A program made the translations under genes and the position numbers. DNA of 8,689 nucleotides from NCBI GenBank assembly GCA_001828545.1, contig MHYW01000032.1:1-8689 (forward strand), read 5' to 3'. The notes beneath the pieces are model-generated. The model was not told the DNA's origin and ran no database searches. It saw only the letters and a list, made by a program, of their open reading frames with translations. Positions 1 to 5,389 of the stretch are shown here, piece after piece (the first letter of the stretch is position 1; each line of letters begins with the position of its first letter). Source of the stretch: Planctomycetes bacterium RIFCSPHIGHO2_12_FULL_52_36 (GTDB lineage Bacteria > Planctomycetota > Brocadiia > Brocadiales > Bathyanammoxibiaceae).

Positions 1-259
1 GGTAGTTTTAAGGGCCGCCATGAAACCCATCCCTACATTGAGGAAGCCCCTGGCCTCGGTAGAACTCTCCAGCAAGAAAACAGCGGAGGCCGCCGCAGAG
101 CGTTCGGACGTCTGCGCCGTCCCCGCCGCCTCTGTGGTACTGGAGGCAGTAGTGGCCTTTGAACTGGCCTCCGCCTTCCTGGAGAAGTTTGGGGGGGATT
201 CGGTGGAGGAGGTAAAGAGGAATTATGCGGGCTACCTGGAACAAATTAGGGGCCTTTGA
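1..259 (+). CDS. aroC: Chorismate synthase, C-terminal fragment (5' end outside window)
   Basis: Chorismate synthase converts 5-enolpyruvylshikimate-3-phosphate to chorismate, the last step of the shikimate pathway, using reduced FMN in the cytoplasm. The reading frame is open from base 2 (codons V-V-L-R-A-A before the first Met), so this is the end of a longer gene and the ATG at 20 is not the true start. The visible ~85 residues contain RAAMKPIPTL, typical of the end of the FMN/substrate site, then RSDVCAVPAA, which fits the third conserved chorismate synthase signature (R-S-D-x-C), then an Ala/Val-rich helix and a short charged tail. From memory it resembles the Bacillus-type enzyme more than the E. 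coli one. Stop is TGA at 257-259. Only about the last fifth of the protein is present, so nothing can be said about the full length. Confidence 0.93.
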   Translation, partial: VVLRAAMKPIPTLRKPLASVELSSKKTAEAAAERSDVCAVPAASVVLEAVVAFELASAFLEKFGGDSVEEVKRNYAGYLEQIRGL

Positions 260-268
260 AAGGAAGGA

Positions 269-479
269 GAGACCTCTGCAAAAGTTTGAGAATACCCCTA
301 AATTTCCCCCTCCCTTGAGGGGAGGGGGAAGGGGGAGGGTGACCGTATGACTCAGCTAAGCTGATATGGGATAAGTATATATGCATCATTTTGATAATCA
401 CCCCCACCCTTCCCTCCCCCATCAAGGGGGAGGGAACTAGGTGATGAAGTCCACAGAAAAATACTTTTGCAGAAGTCTC
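269..479. mobile_element. MITE-like element A with terminal inverted repeats
   Basis: A 211-bp non-coding element. Its left end GAGACCTCTGCAAAAGT (269-285) is matched by the inverse complement of the right end (463-479) at 16 of 17 positions. The interior has a G-run block (about 303-344), a spacer of about 54 bp containing the odd palindrome TCAGCTAAGCTGA (352-364), and a C-run/G-run block (399-435). I see no open frame of credible protein quality and no target duplication (flanks AAGGA and AAATT differ), so it is either old or was rearranged. Its ends are nearly the same as those of element B at 510-747, so both were probably moved by the same transposase, which is not in this window. The family of that transposase is not known to me. 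Confidence 0.72.
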
Positions 480-486
480 AAATTGG

Positions 487-506
487 AAATTTAAAATTTT
501 AAATTT
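487..506. repeat. Perfect 20-bp A/T-only palindrome between two MITE-like elements
   Basis: Positions 487-506 read the same on both strands and contain only A and T (AAATTT-AAAATTTT-AAATTT). The stretch lies in the 30-bp gap between element A and element B. The first copy of the TTACA target duplication of element B starts inside its right edge (505-509). It may be what is left of the original intergenic DNA, perhaps a terminator or an attractive AT-rich target. No function is shown. Confidence 0.6.
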
Positions 507-509
507 ACA

Positions 510-747
510 GAGACCTCTGAAAAACTCCACTTGCTTGTCATTCCTTCGGCTTCGCTCAGGCTTGTAGTGAGCGAAGCGAATCTGACGGCGTCTGAGGGAG
601 CGAAGTAGTTGCCGAAGCCCTGAGCGGAGCGAAGGGGACCGAAGAATCTCTAGACCCTTCGCTTTCGCTCAGGGTGACACTTCGTGTCAGATTTTTCGCT
701 TCGCTCAGAATGACACACGACGTTAGGGAGACTTTTTCAGAGGTCTC
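510..747. mobile_element. MITE-like element B with terminal inverted repeats and TTACA target duplication
   Basis: A 238-bp non-coding element. The left end GAGACCTCTGAAAAA (510-524) is a perfect 15-bp inverse complement of the right end (733-747). It is bordered by identical 5-bp direct repeats TTACA at 505-509 and 748-752, the expected footprint of transposase-mediated insertion. The outermost 9-10 bases are the same as in element A, so the two are related non-autonomous elements. The interior from TGTCATTCC (536-544) to GAATGACA (708-715) is a cluster of hairpins built from variants of CTTCGCTCAGG. No transposase is encoded. The right end lies 12 bp upstream of the mtnP Shine-Dalgarno sequence, so the insertion has displaced whatever natively lay upstream of that gene. 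Confidence 0.82.
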
Positions 748-773
748 TTACAATTTTCTAAGGAGAAGATTGC

Positions 774-1631
774 ATGCACAGGATAGGCATCATTGGCGGT
801 AGTGGGCTTTACGATATAGAGGGCATCAAGGACGTCCAGAAGGTGGAGATAGATACCCCCTTTGGGAGGCCCTCGGACGCCTTCACCATAGGGAAGCTGG
901 CAGGGAGGGAGGTGGTCTTCCTCCCCAGGCATGGCGCTGGACACACTATCATCCCCACCCAACTACCCTTCAGGGCCAATATCTATGGGATGAAGAAACT
1001 GGGGGTGGAGCAGATTATCGCCGTCAGTGCGGTGGGGAGCATGAAGGAGGAGATAAGACCCCTGGACATCGTCATCCCTGACCAGTTCTTTGACCGCACC
1101 AAGGCCCGTGTGGATACGTTCTTTGGGGATGGGGTCGTGGCCCACGTGGGCATGGCTGACCCCGTCTGTGCCGGTGTGGCGGAGGCCCTCCATAGGGCGA
1201 CGAAGCAGGTAGGCGTGCGAGTACACAAAGGGGGGACCTACGTCTGCATGGAAGGCCCCCAGTTCTCCACCAGGGCCGAATCCCTGGTCTATCGCCAGCT
1301 AGGGGTCTCGGTAATTGGTATGACCAACCTCCAGGAGGCCAAATTGGCCAGAGAGGCGGAGATATGCTACGCTACCCTGGCACTGTCCACGGATTATGAC
1401 TGCTGGCACGTGGGAGAGGAAGCAGTTACAGTAGAAATGATTATAGCAAACCTCAAGAAGAACATAGAAAATGCCAAAAAGATTATCAAGGTAACCATCC
1501 CCGAACTCCCCAAGGTACGCAACTGCCCCTGCTCCACTGCCCTGAAGAATGCCATTATTACCCGACCGGAGGCCATCCCCCAGGAGCGGAGAAAGGAACT
1601 GGAGCTGATTATAGGAAAATATCTGGGCTAG
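774..1631 (+). CDS. mtnP: S-methyl-5'-thioadenosine phosphorylase
   Basis: Phosphorolysis of 5'-methylthioadenosine, the by-product of polyamine synthesis and other SAM reactions, to adenine and methylthioribose-1-phosphate; the first step of methionine salvage, cytoplasmic. The 285-residue protein has normal family length. Visible motifs in order: GIIGGSGLY (5-13, phosphate loop), LPRHG (50-54, with Arg52/His53 as phosphate ligands), VSAVGSM (84-90), the sugar-site segment MEGPQFSTRAES (159-170), IGMTNLQEAKLAREAEICYA (181-200) and STDYDCWH (205-212). The Asp pair of the TDYD motif (207, 209) is the adenine-reading signature of MTA phosphorylase; purine nucleoside phosphorylases have Asn there, and the inosine-type enzymes lack this motif. 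Start: ATG at 774 with TAAGGAG (759-765) 8 bp upstream. MITE-like element B abuts this ribosome-binding region, so expression may depend on read-through from aroC or on the element. Confidence 0.93.
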   Translation: MHRIGIIGGSGLYDIEGIKDVQKVEIDTPFGRPSDAFTIGKLAGREVVFLPRHGAGHTIIPTQLPFRANIYGMKKLGVEQIIAVSAVGSMKEEIRPLDIVIPDQFFDRTKARVDTFFGDGVVAHVGMADPVCAGVAEALHRATKQVGVRVHKGGTYVCMEGPQFSTRAESLVYRQLGVSVIGMTNLQEAKLAREAEICYATLALSTDYDCWHVGEEAVTVEMIIANLKKNIENAKKIIKVTIPELPKVRNCPCSTALKNAIITRPEAIPQERRKELELIIGKYLG

Positions 1632-1632
1632 G

Positions 1633-1655
1633 GGTTAGGGACGTGACCCCTAACC
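1633..1655 (+). terminator. Stem-loop just after mtnP (possible weak terminator)
   Basis: GGTTAGGG (1633-1640) pairs with CCCTAACC (1648-1655) across a 7-base loop, starting two bases after the mtnP stop codon. No proper U-run follows (CTAACACTGTAGTTT), so factor-independent termination is doubtful. The arms are also copies of the degenerate CCCTAA-type string seen elsewhere in the window, so this may simply be a repeat. Confidence 0.35.
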
Positions 1656-1671
1656 CTAACACTGTAGTTTC

Positions 1672-1747
1672 CCCTCCCCCTTGATGGGGGAGGGAAGGGT
1701 GGGGGTGACCCCCTCCCCCTTCCCCCTCCCACCAGGGGAGGGGGAAT
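1672..1747. repeat. G-run/C-run dispersed palindrome, related to the core of element A
   Basis: Bases 1672-1707 are an exact 36-base inverse complement of 399-434 inside element A. Bases 1711-1747 are a close inverse match to 301-338 of the same element. The two blocks are adjacent here but separated by about 54 bp in element A, and the GAGACC ends are absent. The unit forms a double hairpin and has a four-G-run motif (1686-1705, loops of 1, 2 and 1 bases). It fills most of the 189-bp gap between mtnP and the acetyl-CoA synthetase gene. Confidence 0.85.
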
Positions 1748-1774
1748 TAGGTAGTTGCTCCCATCAGGGGAGGG

Positions 1775-1803
1775 TTGAGCTTTCACCCCAGGCAGTGTGT
1801 AGA
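1775..1803 (+). promoter_or_regulatory. Weak sigma70-like promoter candidate for the acetyl-CoA synthetase gene
   Basis: TTGAGC (1775-1780) and TGTAGA (1798-1803) are separated by exactly 17 bases and lie 17 bp upstream of the start codon. The -35 box matches the consensus at four of six positions and the -10 box is poor, so this is only a candidate. No operator is visible. Confidence 0.2.
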
Positions 1804-1820
1804 GCGTTCGGAGACTTCCT

Positions 1821-3599
1821 ATGGAAAAAGAGATACACAAACAAACCCATCTCACACCCAATCTCCCTGATTACAAAAAGGCATACAAGGGCTTTCAATG
1901 GGAGGCGGTAAGAACGGAGTTGGGCCTGGTACCGCCAGTCAACATTGCCTCCAAGGCCGTTGACCAGCACGCCAGGTCGTGGAGGCGGAACAAGGTAGCC
2001 CTCTACTGGGAGGGGGCTGAAGGGCAAAACTGCAAGTATACCTTCTACGAACTGCAGAAAGAGTCCAACCGCATAGGCAATATGCTCCTGAACCTGGGGG
2101 TAAGGCGTGGCGACAGGGTCTTCGTCTTCCTCCCCAGGATACTAGAGCTTTACACCAGCGTCATTGGTATAGCCAAGATAGGGGCGGTGGCTGGCCCCAT
2201 GTTCTCCGCCTTCGGACCAGAGGCCCTGAGGGACCGTCTCCTTGACAGCGGCGCAAAGGTGCTCATTACCCATGCCTCTCTCAGGGAGCGCATACACCAG
2301 GTATGGGATGAACTGCCAGAGCTGAAACACGTGATAGTGGTAGGGGCATCCGCCCCTTCGGCTTCGCTCAGGGCAGGCTCAGGCGGACACGTGCCCCTAC
2401 GGAAGGGGGAGGTAAGTTTTGAGAGGGAGGTAGAAAAGGCCCCAAGGGGACTGGAGGTAGAAGACATGGACCTGGAAGACCCCCTCTACATCCTCTACAC
2501 CTCCGGCACCACGGGTAAACCAAAGGGGGTGGTGCACGTCCATCATGATATGCTTTCCCACTACATCACTTCTAAATGGGTGCTGGATTTGAAGGAGGAA
2601 GACGTCTATTGGTGCACTGCCGACCCTGGGTGGGTAACGGGTACGGTCTACGGCCTCTGGGGGCCCTGGCTTAACGGCTGTTCCCAGGTAACCTTTGAGG
2701 GACGCTTTGAGGCAGAGCACTGGTACTCCATTATTGAGCGTTACGGGGTAACGGTCTGGTACACCGCACCCACGGCACTAAGGATGCTTATGAAGGCAGG
2801 CCCAGAGGTAGTAAAAAAGTACAACCTCAAGAGTCTCCGCTACATCCTGAGTGTGGGAGAACCCCTTAACCCGGAGGTGATACGCTGGGGGATGGAGGTA
2901 TTTGGTCTGTGCATACACGATACCTGGTGGCAGACGGAGACAGGGGCAATAATGATAGCCAATTACCCCAGCGTGCCCGTAAGGCCCGGCTCAATGGGCA
3001 AACCCTTCCCTGGTACGGAGGCGGCCATTATTGATGGTAAGGGCCATAAACTCCCCCCTGGGAATAGTGGGATACTGGCACTGAAAGTGGCAGGGCCACT
3101 CCCGACACAGGGCTGGCCCTCCATGATGCGGGCCTTGTGGGGGGATGAGAAGCGGTACAAGGAATATTTCACAATCCCCGGCTGGTACACCACGGGAGAT
3201 ACTGCCCACGTGGACAAGGACGGCTACTTCTGGTTCATAGGACGGGCCGATGACGTAATAATGACGGCAGGCCACAGGGTGGGGCCTTTTGAGGTAGAGA
3301 GCGCTCTGGTGGAGCATAGGGCAGTGGCCGAGGCAGGCGTAATCGGTAAACCAGACCCCGAGCGGGGAGAGATTATCAAGGCCTTCATCGTCCTCAGACA
3401 CGGACATAAGCCCTCCATAGAACTGGAAGAAGAGATAAAGGAGTTTATCCGACACCGCCTCTCCGCCCATGCCTACCCCAGGGAGATACAGTTCATGGAC
3501 GGCATACCAAAGACCCGAAGTGGGAAGATTATGAGAAGGTTGCTGAAGGCCAGGGAACTGGGCCTGCCGGAGGGGGACCTTTCAACATTGGAAGATTAA
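1821..3599 (+). CDS. acsA: AMP-forming acetyl-CoA synthetase, AcsA type
   Basis: Activates acetate (possibly propionate) with ATP and CoA through acetyl-AMP; cytoplasmic, for acetate scavenging. It belongs to the ANL adenylate-forming superfamily. Visible: P-loop-like motif YTSGTTGKPKG (226-236), CTADPGWVTGTVYG, SVGEPLNPEVIRWG, HDTWWQTETG (adenine/AMP site, W369 to G375), GDTAH...GRADDVIMTAGHRVGPFEVES (hinge and C-terminal domain), and PKTRSGKIMRR with the catalytic lysine at 569, the usual site of acetylation control. Recalled side by side, it tracks Bacillus AcsA closely, ending in GDLSTLED against GDLSTMED, but at 592 residues it is about 20 longer. The excess lies in an insertion near residues 176-191 coming from a dispersed palindrome and in VAGPLPTQ (423-430). 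Start: ATG at 1821 with CGGAG 7 bases upstream. It is the last + strand gene before the convergent junction. Exact acyl specificity is not proven. Confidence 0.92.
   Translation: MEKEIHKQTHLTPNLPDYKKAYKGFQWEAVRTELGLVPPVNIASKAVDQHARSWRRNKVALYWEGAEGQNCKYTFYELQKESNRIGNMLLNLGVRRGDRVFVFLPRILELYTSVIGIAKIGAVAGPMFSAFGPEALRDRLLDSGAKVLITHASLRERIHQVWDELPELKHVIVVGASAPSASLRAGSGGHVPLRKGEVSFEREVEKAPRGLEVEDMDLEDPLYILYTSGTTGKPKGVVHVHHDMLSHYITSKWVLDLKEEDVYWCTADPGWVTGTVYGLWGPWLNGCSQVTFEGRFEAEHWYSIIERYGVTVWYTAPTALRMLMKAGPEVVKKYNLKSLRYILSVGEPLNPEVIRWGMEVFGLCIHDTWWQTETGAIMIANYPSVPVRPGSMGKPFPGTEAAIIDGKGHKLPPGNSGILALKVAGPLPTQGWPSMMRALWGDEKRYKEYFTIPGWYTTGDTAHVDKDGYFWFIGRADDVIMTAGHRVGPFEVESALVEHRAVAEAGVIGKPDPERGEIIKAFIVLRHGHKPSIELEEEIKEFIRHRLSAHAYPREIQFMDGIPKTRSGKIMRRLLKARELGLPEGDLSTLED
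2340..2400. repeat. Dispersed palindromic repeat inserted in frame within acsA
   Basis: GTAGGGGCA (2340-2348) and TGCCCCTAC (2392-2400) are perfect inverse complements. Inside them TCCGCC (2349-2354) pairs with GGCGGA (2382-2387), and the centre has CCTTCGGCTTCGCTCAGG (2355-2372), an exact 18-base match to 543-560 in MITE-like element B. The unit reads through in frame as GASAPSASLRAGSGGHVPL, a low-complexity segment between IVVG and the KGEVSFERE region, in the linker ahead of the ATP-binding motif. From memory Bacillus AcsA is about 13 residues shorter here. The core also matches the repeat at 5343-5389. Confidence 0.75.
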
Positions 3600-3660
3600 T
3601 GTCTTGCTAAAGCAACGTCTTGTAGCCTTGCAGGGGGTGTCGTAACGCACCGTATATCTG

Positions 3661-4569
3661 CTACTCCCTACTCTTCTCCTTGATTATCTCCTTATACCTC
3701 TTTAACTCCACGTCTGCCTCTACTATCCGGCCCAATCTACGGTATAGAGCGGCCAGGTGCATGTGGATCTCCGGAGAGTTGGGGTCTAGCTCCAGGGCCT
3801 TCTTGTACTCTCCGATGGCCTCATCAAACTGGCCCATAGTGGTATAGGCCCGGCCTATAAGTAAATGGGGTTCTGCCTGGCCCGGGTCTACCCTGAGAGA
3901 TTCCATGTATTCTTTCACCGCCTCACCATAAAGCCCCTTGGTAAAGTAGACACTGCCCAGCAGGGTGTACCATGAGGCATGGAAGGGGTCTAGCCTTATG
4001 GCCTCCTTTAACTCTTCTATAGAATCGTTTAACTTCCTTATGGCCAGGTAGACCTCCCCCAGGAGCATGTGGACTTCTGCCAGGGTGGGTTCCAGCTTGA
4101 TGGCCTTTCCCAGGTGGTGGACGGCCTCTTCATATTCCCCCTCCTGGAGGAAGGCCTGGCCCAGGGCCATCTGGAACCTCCCCTCTTTGGGCTTTAGTTT
4201 TATTGCACGGGAGAACTCCTTTATGGCCTCCTCCCTGTTCCCCTTCTCTAAATACGTATAGCCCAATAGTACCCTCAGTTCTGCGTCTTTTGGCTCCAGG
4301 GTAATGGCATTCTTAAACTGGATTATGGCATCGTCAAGAAACCCCTTCTCTTTAAGGGCAGTACCCAGGAGTTTTCTTGCCTCTGAGAGCTTTGGGTCAA
4401 GCTCTACTGCCCTTTTCAATTCAACCAGGGCCTCATCCGCACGCCCCTCCTGGAGGTAAGAGCGTCCCTTCTCTAAATAGTCTCTGGCCTCTTGAGCCCC
4501 TGAGAGACAGGAGAATAAAAAGATTAATAAGGCCACCAGGAAATTGATTAACTTTAGAAGTGGTCTCAT
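3661..4569 (-). CDS. TPR-repeat protein with signal sequence (probable lipoprotein)
   Basis: A protein-interaction scaffold of unknown partner, probably outside the cytoplasmic membrane. The N-terminus (MRPLLKLINF...LFSC) has a short positive region, a hydrophobic stretch (8-20) and a possible lipobox L-F-S-C with Cys21; F at the -2 position is unusual, so ordinary cleavage after SGA at 25 is the alternative. From residue 28 to about 299 there are eight tandem tetratricopeptide repeats with an exact 34-residue period (starting about 28, 62, 96, 130, 164, 198, 232, 266), each with the A-x-x-x-x-G-x-x-x-x-A-I and L-x-P signature. There is no other domain. Start: ATG at 4569-4567, with AGAAGG about 10 bases upstream on the - strand. 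It lies 82 bp downstream of the methyltransferase gene, with the gap filled mostly by a repeat. The role cannot be named; similar proteins assist envelope assembly, secretion or cell-surface complexes. Confidence 0.85.
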   Translation of the reverse strand: MRPLLKLINFLVALLIFLFSCLSGAQEARDYLEKGRSYLQEGRADEALVELKRAVELDPKLSEARKLLGTALKEKGFLDDAIIQFKNAITLEPKDAELRVLLGYTYLEKGNREEAIKEFSRAIKLKPKEGRFQMALGQAFLQEGEYEEAVHHLGKAIKLEPTLAEVHMLLGEVYLAIRKLNDSIEELKEAIRLDPFHASWYTLLGSVYFTKGLYGEAVKEYMESLRVDPGQAEPHLLIGRAYTTMGQFDEAIGEYKKALELDPNSPEIHMHLAALYRRLGRIVEADVELKRYKEIIKEKSRE

Positions 4570-4590
4570 AATCTATCTGCCTTCTCTTTC

Positions 4591-4661
4591 TGTCATTCTG
4601 ATCCGCCTAAGGCGGAGAAGAATCTCCCGTTTTACAGACCCTTCGCTCCGCTCAGGGTGAC
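4591..4661. repeat. TGTCATTC-type dispersed palindrome at the end of the methyltransferase gene
   Basis: Runs from TGTCATTCTG (4591-4600) to CAGGGTGAC (4653-4661), imperfect inverse complements. Inside is the hairpin TCCGCCTAAGGCGGA (4602-4616), then GAAGAATCTC and AGACCCTTCG...CTCAGGGTGAC. The last two parts also occur at about 640-678 inside MITE-like element B. The unit fills nearly the whole gap between the methyltransferase and TPR genes and provides the stop codon of the former (TGA, 4654-4652 on the - strand). Confidence 0.75.
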
Positions 4662-5326
4662 GTTCTCTTCTTCGCCACCAGGGCCAGGGTCCTGGTGGGG
4701 AGCCAGGGGGCAATAACGGTAAAACTCTTTGCCTCAGGAAAGCCTGCCTCTGCCAGGAATGAGAGTGCCTCAGGGTACGTCCTCAGGTGCTGGGCCCGGG
4801 TAATGGCATAAATGTATCTATTTATCCATGGAAATGGTGAGGGTAGAAACTCCCAGAAGGCCAGGCTCCCCCCAGGGACCAGTACCCTGTGTGCCTCTCT
4901 CAGGCACGCGGTCAGGCTCTCGTTAGATAGATGTTTTATCACATAGGCCAGGAATACAAGGTCAAAGCTCTCTGACTTGAAGGGTAAGGCAGAGGCGGGA
5001 GACTCTACCAGGAAGATATGGCCGCCCAACCCCTTCTTATGGATGACCTGCCTTGCCCTATCCAGCATGATGGGGGAGACGTCTATGCCAAAGTATCTCT
5101 TGTCGTTGCCACTCACGAGATTGGCCCTGGTAAGGATGCTGGCCGCACCACAGCCAATCTCTAACACCCTACGGCTAGACCTCAGCCTGCAATGTCTCAA
5201 TAGATTCCCTACGTAGAAATATCCGCTTACGTCAAAGACCCTCCTGCCTACAAAGGAGAGTATCCCTAACCTCCCCCCCTCCAGTTCGTCGTAAAAGGCC
5301 TGGGAAAACCTCTCGTCCTCGTACAC
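4652..5326 (-). CDS. Class I SAM-dependent methyltransferase, substrate unknown
   Basis: Transfers a methyl group from S-adenosylmethionine to an unidentified acceptor, probably in the cytoplasm. The 224-residue protein has a Methyltransf_11-like fold: motif I VLEIGCGAAS (54-63; the third Gly of the usual GxGxG is Ala), the acidic ribose-binding end FGIDVSPIMLDRARQ (79-93), ESPASALPFKSESFDLVFLAYVIKHL (108-133), and HRVLVPGGSLAFWEF (146-160). It is therefore a small single-domain enzyme. The start is GTG at 5326-5324, the only start codon after the in-frame TGA four codons upstream; AAGAAGG is there but only one base away, so initiation looks weak. The last residues T-S-P and the stop are encoded by a dispersed repeat, so the natural C-terminus may have been altered. 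Quinone, lipid and small-metabolite methyltransferases all look like this; the context does not decide. Confidence 0.82.
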   Translation of the reverse strand: MYEDERFSQAFYDELEGGRLGILSFVGRRVFDVSGYFYVGNLLRHCRLRSSRRVLEIGCGAASILTRANLVSGNDKRYFGIDVSPIMLDRARQVIHKKGLGGHIFLVESPASALPFKSESFDLVFLAYVIKHLSNESLTACLREAHRVLVPGGSLAFWEFLPSPFPWINRYIYAITRAQHLRTYPEALSFLAEAGFPEAKSFTVIAPWLPTRTLALVAKKRTSP

Positions 5327-5342
5327 GCCTTCTTGTCAGGAG

Positions 5343-5389
5343 TCCGCCCCTTCTCCGCTTGAGGCGGATCAAGGGCAGGCTTAGGCGGA
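5343..5389. repeat. TCCGCC...GGCGGA palindrome overlapping the end of the dehydrogenase gene
   Basis: Starts TCCGCCCCTTC (5343-5353), has an internal TCCGCTTGAGGCGGA hairpin (5354-5368), and ends GGGCAGGCTTAGGCGGA (5373-5389). Removing the internal hairpin gives nearly the same sequence as the core of the repeat inside acsA (2349-2387). It fills most of the 54-bp gap between the dehydrogenase and methyltransferase genes. Its right end encodes the last residues and TAA stop (5383-5381) of the dehydrogenase, and its left end lies about 17 bp upstream of the methyltransferase GTG. Confidence 0.75.

Noticed and set aside
246..530. 94-codon open frame on the - strand
   Set aside because: It runs through elements A and part of B, and its translation is made of G-run repeats and A/T palindrome; no ribosome site or domain.
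269..747. A single composite transposon from the left end of A to the right end of B
   Set aside because: The outer flanks (AAGGA and TTACA) do not match, while B alone has a perfect duplication, so B inserted independently.
749..754. -10 box TACAAT for mtnP at the edge of element B
   Set aside because: No acceptable -35 sequence at 16-18 bases upstream; it overlaps the target duplication.
260..773. CRISPR array or a small RNA gene in the repeat-rich gap
   Set aside because: The repeated units are inverted and irregularly spaced with no spacer series; terminal inverted repeats and TTACA duplication explain the structure.
2991..3470. 159-codon open frame on the - strand inside acsA
   Set aside because: Shadow of the well-supported acetyl-CoA synthetase reading frame.
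3600..3660. Bidirectional terminator between the convergent acsA and TPR genes
   Set aside because: Only a 5-bp TTGCT/AGCAA inverted pair with a 2-base loop and no T-run; not supported.
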